A DNA stretch of 64,000 nt from an uncultured Collinsella sp. GTDB taxonomy: Bacteria; Actinomycetota; Coriobacteriia; Coriobacteriales; Coriobacteriaceae. The notes under the pieces are model-generated. The model was not told where the DNA came from. It worked only from the letters and a program-made list of their open reading frames with translations, and made no database searches. Positions 11,020 through 18,064 of this stretch are shown piece after piece (within the stretch, counting starts at the first letter, position 1; every line of letters begins with the position of its first letter). The position numbers were made by a program, and so were the translations under genes. The stretch spans positions 1-64,000 of the forward strand of contig CABSNM010000004.1 of the NCBI GenBank assembly GCA_902479065.1, given 5' to 3'.

Positions 11020-12561
11020 CTACTGTGCGGTGCTGAGCGAGCGCCTGACTGCATCACGCCAGCCCGCAAGGTTTTGCTCGCGGCGCTCGGCGGACATGTG
11101 GGGAAGGAAGGTCCTAACGATCTGGGCATTTTGCTCCAGTTCTTCCAGGTCTTCCCAATAGCCGACGGCAAGACCCGCCAAGTATGCGGCACCGATTGCC
11201 GTGGTCTCCACCGTCTCGCATTGCAGCACGGGGATATCCAGCAGGTCGGCCTGGAATTGCATGATGAACTCGTTGCGCGAGGCACCGCCATCGACAGACA
11301 GGCGCTCGATCGAAAGCCCCACGTCCTGCTCCATGGCACGCAGCACGTCGTAGCTCTGATATGCCATGGACTCGCAGGCCGCACGCACAATGGTCGCGCG
11401 ACTCGAGGCACCGGTCAGACCGCACACGATACCGCGGGCACGCGGGTCCCACCAGGGAGCGCCCAGGCCAGCGAAGGCGGGGACGAAGTAGCAGCCCTCG
11501 TTGTCGTTGATCGAAGCGGCGAGTTGCGCGGACTCGCTCACACTCGAGATGATGCCCATGTTGTTGCGCAGCCAGTTCATGGTTGAGCCGGCGGCAAAGA
11601 TAGAACCCTCGAGCGCATAGCTGATCTTGCCGTCCGCGGCGATACCGATCGTGGAGACCAGACCGTTCTTGGATTCGACGACCTCGTCGCCGGTGTTCAT
11701 GAGCATAAAGCAACCCGTGCCATAGGTGTTTTTGGTCTGGCCGGGATGGAAGCAGCAGTGGCCGAACAGCGACGCCTGCTGATCGCCCGCCACGCCCATG
11801 ATGGGCGGCATGTTGGTCATGATGTCGCTCGCGACGCGGCCGTAGTCGCCCGAGCTCCAACGAACCTCGGGCATCATGGAACGTGGAACGTCAAAGAGCG
11901 CCAGCAGGTCGTCGTCCCAATCGAGCGTATGGATATTAAAGAGCGCCGTGCGGCTGGCATTGGTGTAGTCGGTGGCAAAGACCTGACTGCCGGTGAGGTT
12001 GTAGATGAGCCAGGTGTCGATGGTGCCGAACATGAGGTCGCCCGCCGCCGCGCTCTCACGCGCACCGTCGACGTTGTCGAGGATCCACTGCACCTTGGAA
12101 GCCGAGAAATACGGATCGAGCGTGAGTCCCGTGCGGGAGCGCACCAGCTCTTCTGCGCCCCGCTCGACCAGCTCGTCGATCAGAGGTGCGGTGCGACGGC
12201 ATTGCCACACGATGGCGTTATAGATGGGTTGGCCGCTTATGCGGTCCCACACCACCGTGGTCTCGCGCTGGTTGGAGATACCGATGGCGGCGATGCGGTC
12301 AGAATGGATGCCGCTCTTAAACTGGACCTCCATCATCACGCCGATCTGGCTGGCAAGCACCTCCATGGGGTCTTGCTCTATCCAACCGGGACGCGGGAAG
12401 CTGGTTTTGACGCTACGACGTGCCTGCGCGACGATGCAGCCGTACTCGTCGACGATGGTCGCAAGTACCGAGGTGGTGCCGCAGTCGAGCGCCATGATGT
12501 AGGAACCGCCAAAGTTAAACGAGGCATCTTCCATGCCCAGGCTGCCCAGATTCAACGACAT
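11020..12561 (-). CDS. glpK: Glycerol kinase
   Basis: This 513-residue FGGY-family kinase makes glycerol 3-phosphate from glycerol and ATP. The N-terminal phosphate loop ALDCGTTS, the ASKVQWILDNVDGA segment, GDQQASLFGHCCF and KNTYGTGCF identify glycerol kinase specifically among FGGY sugar kinases. The ATG at 12561 follows GAAAGGTG. An alternative ATG nine codons in would remove a short non-conserved leader. No glpF or glpD lies next to it; it follows tsaC by 13 nt, which suggests co-transcription without an obvious functional link. Confidence 0.95.
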   Translation of the reverse strand: MSLNLGSLGMEDASFNFGGSYIMALDCGTTSVLATIVDEYGCIVAQARRSVKTSFPRPGWIEQDPMEVLASQIGVMMEVQFKSGIHSDRIAAIGISNQRETTVVWDRISGQPIYNAIVWQCRRTAPLIDELVERGAEELVRSRTGLTLDPYFSASKVQWILDNVDGARESAAAGDLMFGTIDTWLIYNLTGSQVFATDYTNASRTALFNIHTLDWDDDLLALFDVPRSMMPEVRWSSGDYGRVASDIMTNMPPIMGVAGDQQASLFGHCCFHPGQTKNTYGTGCFMLMNTGDEVVESKNGLVSTIGIAADGKISYALEGSIFAAGSTMNWLRNNMGIISSVSESAQLAASINDNEGCYFVPAFAGLGAPWWDPRARGIVCGLTGASSRATIVRAACESMAYQSYDVLRAMEQDVGLSIERLSVDGGASRNEFIMQFQADLLDIPVLQCETVETTAIGAAYLAGLAVGYWEDLEELEQNAQIVRTFLPHMSAERREQNLAGWRDAVRRSLSTAQ

Positions 12562-12574
12562 CGCTTACACCTTT

Positions 12575-13318
12575 CTATTGCATCGGGTCGGACAGGACCC
12601 GTTCGATCTCTGATGCGGGAAGTGCGCCTTGGCGCAGGATCTGGAGCCCGCCGTGCTGGAACGACACGATGGTCGAGGCGTCGCGACACGGGGTCTCGCC
12701 GGCGTCGACGGCAACATCGACCCCCTCCAGGATGCGACCTTCGACGGCGGCAAAGCTTGCCGGCGAGGGCGCGCCGTGTGTGTTGGCGCTCGTGCAGGCA
12801 AGGGGACTGCCGCAGGCGCGGATGAGCGCTTGGACCACGGGAGAGGCCGAAGCGCGCAGGGCCACGGTGTCGTCGGCAGCACGCATAAAGGTCGACACGC
12901 AGGGAGCCGCCTTGACCACGATAGTCAGGGCTCCCGGCCAGCATCGTCGCGCAAGTACGCGGGCATCTTCCGGGATATCCACGCCATAGCGGTCGAGCGC
13001 CTCGACGCCATCGACCAGCCAGGCGACCGTTTGGGTGAGCTTGCGCTGCTTGAGGGTAAAGATGCGGCGGTAGCCAGTACCAAGCGCAGGGACCGCGGCG
13101 CCGTTAACGGTGGCATGCGGATCGCGCGGCCACAACAAGGATTCGCCTGTATCTTGGGGGACGGCATCGGAGAAGGCGTTGACTGCCACGGCGACACCGT
13201 AGACGGTCTCGGTCGGGATCAAGACCAGGCCGCCGCGGCCGAGCACCTCGGCCGCGCGCTCGACGGCAAGCCGATGCGGCTCGCGCGTTCCCTTGTATAC
13301 CCGATAGACCGTCTGCAT
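12575..13318 (-). CDS. tsaC: Threonylcarbamoyl-AMP synthase (Sua5/YrdC/TsaC family)
   Basis: The enzyme activates L-threonine with bicarbonate and ATP to make threonylcarbamoyl-AMP for the t6A37 modification of ANN-decoding tRNAs. The YrdC fold is seen in GGLVLIPTETVYGVAV, RCWPGALTIVV and LACTSANTHGAPSP. At 247 residues it is longer than E. coli TsaC and lacks the Sua5 C-terminal domain. About 30 extra residues (roughly 52-82) sit after the first motif where the family usually continues with the K/R-rich substrate loop; this region is divergent and may affect activity. Confidence 0.85.
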   Translation of the reverse strand: MQTVYRVYKGTREPHRLAVERAAEVLGRGGLVLIPTETVYGVAVAVNAFSDAVPQDTGESLLWPRDPHATVNGAAVPALGTGYRRIFTLKQRKLTQTVAWLVDGVEALDRYGVDIPEDARVLARRCWPGALTIVVKAAPCVSTFMRAADDTVALRASASPVVQALIRACGSPLACTSANTHGAPSPASFAAVEGRILEGVDVAVDAGETPCRDASTIVSFQHGGLQILRQGALPASEIERVLSDPMQ

Positions 13319-13452
13319 GTGTATGCCAGCCCCTTACGCTCTGGTGCAAGTTTGTTTACTGAGGGGCATTCTCGCACGAAACATTCAACCTATTTGCCCA
13401 GAGCGCATGTTGGTTTGGTGAGCGGCTATAGTAGTCGGTGAAAGTGAGGGGG

Positions 13453-13899
13453 TTATTGAACTGCGACGAACTTCTTTGGCCTGCCGGCGTGGCGTTTTTG
13501 GGCGGCGTAGCGCTCGATGCTGTCTATCGTTATCATCCGACGGCCGTCGACGAGTTCAACATCGAGCTTTCCGGCTTTGACCAGAGCGGTAATCCGCGGA
13601 GCGGAGACTTTGAGGTCCAGCGCTGCGTCTTTAAATGTTCGGCACGCCGCTTCCCGAGCGTCCTCGTGGTCGATTTCGACTGAAAGGGCCACGACCTCGG
13701 CCGAGTGTTCGTACCCTGCCGGAGTCAAACCGTTGTTGAGGTCGTCGGCCAAAAACGCCATCAGCGCCTCGGTGGCATGGGCAATCGCTTCTTCGCGTGT
13801 ATCGCCATCGGCAAAGGCGCCGGGAATCTGCGGGAAGCTGGCGCAGTAACCGTCGTCTTCTTTTATGAGAACGCAGTCATAGGTAAATCGCTGCCTCAT
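13453..13899 (-). CDS. HicB-like antitoxin
   Basis: The 148-residue protein has an N-terminal HicB fold (TYDCVLIKEDDGYCASFPQI, then GDTREEAIAHATEAL), which normally blocks the HicA toxin. The C-terminal half ends in a short helical segment with GRPKKF that may be the DNA-binding part. The ATG at 13899 has GGAGG 6 nt upstream. It follows hicA by 11 nt. This is the toxin-first order typical of hicAB loci, with the antitoxin acting as autorepressor. Confidence 0.85.
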   Translation of the reverse strand: MRQRFTYDCVLIKEDDGYCASFPQIPGAFADGDTREEAIAHATEALMAFLADDLNNGLTPAGYEHSAEVVALSVEIDHEDAREAACRTFKDAALDLKVSAPRITALVKAGKLDVELVDGRRMITIDSIERYAAQKRHAGRPKKFVAVQ

Positions 13900-13910
13900 T
13901 TTGCCTCCAA

Positions 13911-14096
13911 CTACCATCCAGCTTGGCGACGAATACTTGCCCACGTGCCCTTCTTTGATCGATCACCACCAGAGCCGTTCACGGTGACAACACGGTCATC
14001 AGAAACATACTTAGCATGACTACCGAATTGCGCGACCTTCACGAATCCATCGTGCTTGAGTAGGGCAATGATTTCCCGAAAGGTAGGAGGTTGCAT
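13911..14096 (-). CDS. HicA-like mRNA interferase toxin
   Basis: The 61-residue protein is a small dsRBD-like toxin of the HicA (YcfA) family, which cleaves mRNA independently of the ribosome. The signature REIIALLKHDGFVKVAQFGSH carries the catalytic histidine in GSHAKY, and the end reads KKGTWASIRRQAG as in active members. All key residues are intact, so the toxin is probably functional and held by the downstream antitoxin. Confidence 0.88.
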   Translation of the reverse strand: MQPPTFREIIALLKHDGFVKVAQFGSHAKYVSDDRVVTVNGSGGDRSKKGTWASIRRQAGW

Positions 14097-14121
14097 GGGC
14101 CGACCTCTTTCAGCCGTCCTA

Positions 14122-14150
14122 ATTATAAACTAGTTTATAATTTTTGCTAA
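14122..14150 (-). promoter_or_regulatory. hicAB promoter with overlapping operator
   Basis: On the minus strand TTAGCA (14150-14145) and TATAAT (14127-14122) are 17 nt apart. A perfect 18-bp palindrome, TTATAAACTAGTTTATAA (14123-14140), covers the spacer and most of the -10. This is where an autorepressing HicB would bind. Confidence 0.7.
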
Positions 14151-14164
14151 CCAGTTAATAAATA

Positions 14165-15415
14165 TTACTGGCGCTGTTTGGGCTCGGTGACGATGGCTCG
14201 GACGATGCGGGGGCGATCGGCGAGGTCGCGGACGATGCGCACGTCCGAGAGACCCGCCTGGCGGCAGAGCTCGGCGGCGGCGTCGAGGGCACCCTCGTAG
14301 AGCTCGCAGGCAAACAGGCCGCCGGCGCGCAGCATGTAAGGCGACGCATTGAGCAGGCGGCGGAAGATATCGAGGCCGTCGGCGCCGCCCTCAAGCGCCA
14401 GGTCGGGCTCGAAGTCCTTGACCTCGTGCGGCAGTGAGCGCATGACGTCGGTCGGAATGTAGGGCGGATTGGAGACAAGCACATCAAAGGTGCCCCACTC
14501 TTCGCGGGGAATGGAACTCACCAGGTTGGTGAGGCTAAAGGCGACCTCATCGGATGTGAGACCGAGCGCGTCGCGGTTTTTGGTGGCCAGATCGATAGCG
14601 CGCGGCTCGATATCGGTGGCGGTGCAGGTAACGTGGCCGCGGCGCTCCCAGGCAAGGGAGAGCGAGATGCAGCCCGTGCCGCAGCCGACCTCGAGAACGC
14701 GGGCGATGCGGGGCTCGGCTGGGGCAGGCGAAGCGGCATCCTGAGCTGAAGCCGTCTCCTGGTCGGCACCCTCGATGGCGATGCCGTATTCGTCGAGCTC
14801 GGACTCGGCGGCTTCCACGGCTTCGGCTTCTGCTGCCTGCGCGGCGGCTTCCTCGGCCTCGCGGTCGGCCAGTTCCTCGGCATAGGCACGGCTGCCCAGT
14901 ACGTCGCCGCCTAACGCCGCCTCATCGGCAGCCGTCAGGTTGGCGGCACGGCGCTCGGCGGTCGCCCGTTCGTCTGCCAGCGCGGCCTCGGCCTTGCGTG
15001 CCTCCTCGACCTCATCGTTCCAAGGCAGCTCAACACGCTGACGGGCAGCAGCCTCGGGGCTCAGCACCTCGGCATCCAGATAATTGAGGACTTCCTCGAC
15101 GAGCATCTCGGTTTCGGGGCGCGGAATGAGCACACCGGGGGCGCACGCGACGTCAATCATGCGAAACTGCGTGCTGCCGGTGATGTACTGTAGCGGCTCG
15201 CCTTTGGCGCGACGAACGACGGCCGCATGCATGGTCTCGAGCTGGGCCGCGTTAAGCGTCTCGTCCATACGCATATATAGGTCAATGCGCGCCAGGCCCG
15301 TGGCGGCGCACAGCAGCCACTCGGCAGAAAGACGGGGGTGCTCCTCGCCGCGCTCGGCCAGGTACTCCTTGGTCCACTCGAGACAACGCTTGATGGTCCA
15401 AATCTCGTTTGCCAT
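14165..15415 (-). CDS. prmC: Release factor glutamine methyltransferase with a large insert
   Basis: PrmC N5-methylates the glutamine of the GGQ motif in release factors. The N-terminal helical domain ends at LIPRPETEMLVEEV (~residues 96-109). The SAM domain carries VLEVGCGTGCISL (~240-252) and the catalytic SNPPYIP. Between them are ~120 extra residues, strongly Ala/Glu-rich, making 416 residues against ~280 in E. coli. The insert looks like a flexible acidic linker and is in frame, so not a frameshift artefact. The ATG at 15415 has GAGGGGAGGG upstream. Its substrate gene prfA lies upstream, separated by 833 bp. Confidence 0.92.
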   Translation of the reverse strand: MANEIWTIKRCLEWTKEYLAERGEEHPRLSAEWLLCAATGLARIDLYMRMDETLNAAQLETMHAAVVRRAKGEPLQYITGSTQFRMIDVACAPGVLIPRPETEMLVEEVLNYLDAEVLSPEAAARQRVELPWNDEVEEARKAEAALADERATAERRAANLTAADEAALGGDVLGSRAYAEELADREAEEAAAQAAEAEAVEAAESELDEYGIAIEGADQETASAQDAASPAPAEPRIARVLEVGCGTGCISLSLAWERRGHVTCTATDIEPRAIDLATKNRDALGLTSDEVAFSLTNLVSSIPREEWGTFDVLVSNPPYIPTDVMRSLPHEVKDFEPDLALEGGADGLDIFRRLLNASPYMLRAGGLFACELYEGALDAAAELCRQAGLSDVRIVRDLADRPRIVRAIVTEPKQRQ

Positions 15416-15730
15416 GGGGCCCTCCCCTCTTAAGCGCCGGACGGCGCGCGAATGTCGGAGCAGATTGTACGCGAGGCCAGCGCTTGGCAAGGGGCGATTG
15501 CAGGCGATTATCGAGAATCAGCCCAGATTTTTGCTTGGAGCCCACCTGAAGTGCTCATTCGTCGACGTCTAAATCTGCATCCGTCAAGCTTTTGGCAAGG
15601 TTGCCCCAAAACTGACCAATATCTAACCAAAAACTTGCCAAATCACTTGACGCGCGACGCATCAAAAATCGCCCCGCGACTTCTCGGACGCTATTTCGAG
15701 CATTATTTTTGAATATGATAAGTAACTTTA

Positions 15731-16035
15731 AGCAGGTAAACAACTTAATTGTTATTAAAGAAGATTGAATAAACTCACAAAGCAATGTGCCCGACCTAGT
15801 CATTGGGGACGTTCTTATTTGACTAGTCGTTTAAGAACGTCCCCAATGACTACTAAGCCAGGAGTGTCCCAAACTGCCGGCAGAAAAGGAACGTCCCTAA
15901 GTGCCAACTACAATAGCAGATGAATGCCGCTAATTTCTTTGAGCAGGTAGCCGGCTTAATGCCCATCAAAGCCGATTAAATAACATCTCAAAGCAATGTG
16001 CCCAACCTAGTCATTTAAGAACGTCCCCAATGACT
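15731..16035. repeat. Imperfect direct repeat ending in REP-like arms
   Basis: Copies at 15731-15851 and 15942-16035 share AGCAGGTA, then CTTAAT, then CAAAGCAATGTGCCC and ACCTAGTCATT, and end in AAGAACGTCCCCAATGACT. Copy A has the complete palindrome; copy B has lost its left arm. The segment therefore looks duplicated, and copy B then lost the arm. I see no gene in the 830-bp gap between prfA and prmC that contains it. Confidence 0.7.
15798..15851. repeat. GGGGACGTTCTT palindrome, copy 1
   Basis: A 54-bp near-perfect palindrome, with arms AGTCATTGGGGACGTTCTT and complement, is centred on GACTAGTC. Two further copies lie at 31067-31120 and 38304-38357. Such GGGGACG palindromes resemble REP sequences mobilised by RAYT transposases. 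No RAYT gene is in this window. Confidence 0.75.
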
Positions 16036-16109
16036 GCCATGGAAACCCCGCAGGTTGAGCATACCGCATCCGGAGCAAGGCAGCGCCGCAGGTAGAGGAC
16101 GGACAGCGA

Positions 16110-16249
16110 GCGGGCCGCATTTGAGACAAGGTGACGTGAAACGAAAGGGCGCTGACCTTCTGGTCGCGCCCTTGAAGTTGAACGTCAGATTGTCCAAATG
16201 CGGCCCGCGCAGCGTCGGCTGGTCCGCCGTTCGGTAGAACGGCGGAACC
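16110..16249. repeat. Dispersed structured element, copy 3 (diverged)
   Basis: It shares the architecture of the copy at 318-462 but with different paired bases. The outer stem is GCGGGCCGCATTTG with its exact complement. The inner hairpin is AGGGCGC-GACC-TTCT-GGTC-CGCCCT. The end hairpin is CGCCGTT with AACGGCG, abutting the prfA stop codon. The unpaired strings GTTGAA and CAGATTGTC are conserved between copies. Compensating base changes in the stems point to an RNA structure. Confidence 0.7.
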
Positions 16250-17316
16250 TACACAGCCTGCGCCAGCTTCTCGGCTCGCTCGGCGGCGGCGAGCGCCTCG
16301 ATGACGGTGCCGAGCTGATCGCCCAGAAGGACGCCGTTGTAGGTGGAGTTGAAGCCGATACGGTGATCGGTCACGCGGTCCTGGGGCTGGTTGTAGGTGC
16401 GGATCTTCTCGGAACGGTTGCCGTGGCCGATCTGGCTTTGGCGCTCGGCACCGAGCTCTGCCTGCTGCTTCTCGAGCTCCATCTCGTACAGACGGGCGCG
16501 CAGCATCTGCATGCAGACTTCGCGGTTCTGAATCTGGGAGCGCTGCTCCTGCGACTGCACCACGGTGTTGGTGGGCAGGTGGGTGATGCGCACGGCGGAA
16601 TAAGTGGTGTTAACGCACTGACCGCCAGGGCCGGAGGCGCAGTAGGTGTCGATGCGCAGGTCGGACTGGTTGATCTGGACGTCGATTTCCTCGGCCTCGG
16701 GAAGTACAGCGACGGTAGCCGTGGAGGTCTGAATGCGGCCCTGGGACTCGGTCTTGGGGACGCGCTGGACGCGGTGCACGCCGGACTCGAACTTCATGAC
16801 GGAGTAGACGCGATCGCCCTCGACCTTGAACTCAATGGACTTAAAGCCGCCGGCCTCGCTGGGGCTGGAATCGAGCACGGTGGTCTTCCAGCCGCGCGAT
16901 TCGCAGAAGCGCTGGTACATCTTGTACAAATCGCCGGCAAAGATGGCCGCCTCGTCGCCACCGGCGGCGGAGCGAATCTCGACGATGGTGTTCTTGTCGT
17001 CGTTGGGGTCGCTCGGGATGAGCATGTACTTAATGTCTTCCTCGAGCTGGGGAAGCTTGGCCTCGTTTTCGGAGATGTCCATCTGGAGCATCTCCTTCTC
17101 ATCGGCATCGGTGGTATCGTGGAGCATTTCCTTGGCAGCCTCGATGTCATCGAGCGCGCCGATGTACTCGCGCGAGGCGGCGATGAGGTCGGACTGGTGC
17201 GCGTACTCCTTGTTGAGACGCGTGAACTCCTTGATATCGGAGGCGACGGCCGGGTCGGAAAGCTTCTTCTCGAGCTCCTCGTAGGCCTTGATAATCTTTT
17301 CGAGCTTGTCGCGCAT
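16249..17316 (-). CDS. prfA: Peptide chain release factor 1
   Basis: RF1 reads UAA and UAG stop codons and triggers peptide release. The 355-residue protein carries the GGQ motif in SGPGGQCVNTT, modified by PrmC. The RF1-type domain order is a long N-terminal helix bundle, then the decoding region and the GGQ domain. The ATG at 17316 follows AAAGGAG by 7 nt. The C-terminus ends at the structured repeat. Confidence 0.96.
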   Translation of the reverse strand: MRDKLEKIIKAYEELEKKLSDPAVASDIKEFTRLNKEYAHQSDLIAASREYIGALDDIEAAKEMLHDTTDADEKEMLQMDISENEAKLPQLEEDIKYMLIPSDPNDDKNTIVEIRSAAGGDEAAIFAGDLYKMYQRFCESRGWKTTVLDSSPSEAGGFKSIEFKVEGDRVYSVMKFESGVHRVQRVPKTESQGRIQTSTATVAVLPEAEEIDVQINQSDLRIDTYCASGPGGQCVNTTYSAVRITHLPTNTVVQSQEQRSQIQNREVCMQMLRARLYEMELEKQQAELGAERQSQIGHGNRSEKIRTYNQPQDRVTDHRIGFNSTYNGVLLGDQLGTVIEALAAAERAEKLAQAV

Positions 17317-17654
17317 GACGGGACTCCTTTATATGCGTGAAGGTGAAAATCGGCAGAGTTGATGGGGCGCGTGGCGCCGCTGCGGGGGTAAGCCCAGCTA
17401 GAACATGTCGATCTTCAGATACATGCGCATCCCTTCGCGTATGAGGTACATAGTTGCGGTCTAACCCATACATGATAGCGTGCGCAGGCATACCTGCATA
17501 TAACCCGCACGGAATGCGACAAAGGGTCAGTCTCTTTCCTTGAATACAACTTCATCCGAACGCCTCCCGCATTCATCCGCACATATACGGATAAATTTGG
17601 GAATCCGATACCCTGAGGGCCGGATCGGCCGGCCCCGGGAGATCGGAGGACGCC
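17317..17654. other. Gap upstream of prfA
   Basis: No gene is supported. A degenerate half of the GGGACTGTCCC palindrome family sits at 17513-17537 (GCGACAAAGGGTCAGTCTCT). The prfA promoter should be here, but I cannot single out a convincing -35/-10 pair. Confidence 0.4.
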
Positions 17655-17983
17655 ATGTCCGGAAAGGGCGGGAAGGGAGCCGCGAGGGCGGTCCCGAGGA
17701 CCCACGGCAGGCTCACCGGGTACGAGCGGGACACGGTCCAGAGGATGCTGAAGCGCAGGGTTCGCTCGGCCACTTCCTCGAGAGGTTCAAGGGCGTATCG
17801 ACCCGCAGGCTCCACAGCTGCCTGATGTGGTTCAGATGGCTGCGCGAGGCCGCACGCGTCGGGGACAGGACGTCGCTCATGCGCGAGCAGCTCGACGACG
17901 GGCGCTACGAAAAGATCCGGAAGAAGATGATGGAGCCGGAGTACGAGTTCCATCTGGAGCCGGACGTGCAAACGGCGGGTTAA
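17655..17983 (+). pseudogene. Remnant of an IS1595-like (ISXO2-type) transposase
   Basis: The readable C-terminal part, from about 17760, contains FLERFKGVSTRRLHSCLMWF, which resembles the end of the DDE domain of IS1595-family transposases (FxGVSTKYLxxYLxWF). The catalytic DDE residues are absent. A start with GGAGG (ATG at 17655) opens in a different frame, reading MSGKGGKG..RDTVQRMLKR, so both an internal deletion and a frameshift separate the two parts. No inverted-repeat ends were recognised. It lies next to the giant adhesin gene, which hints at past mobility. Confidence 0.55.
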
Positions 17984-17997
17984 CATAGCCTTTCACC

Positions 17998-18035
17998 AAA
18001 AAGGGCGAGCGGCCGCGCCGTGCGACCACCCGCCC
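17998..18035 (-). terminator. Intrinsic terminator of the adhesin gene
   Basis: On the minus strand an imperfect GC-rich hairpin (18035-18003, GGGCG closing CGCCC) is followed by TTTTT. It lies 30 bp past the adhesin stop codon. Confidence 0.75.
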
Positions 18036-18064
18036 TCAATCAAAGCCCTTCTCGGCCGCCGTAG

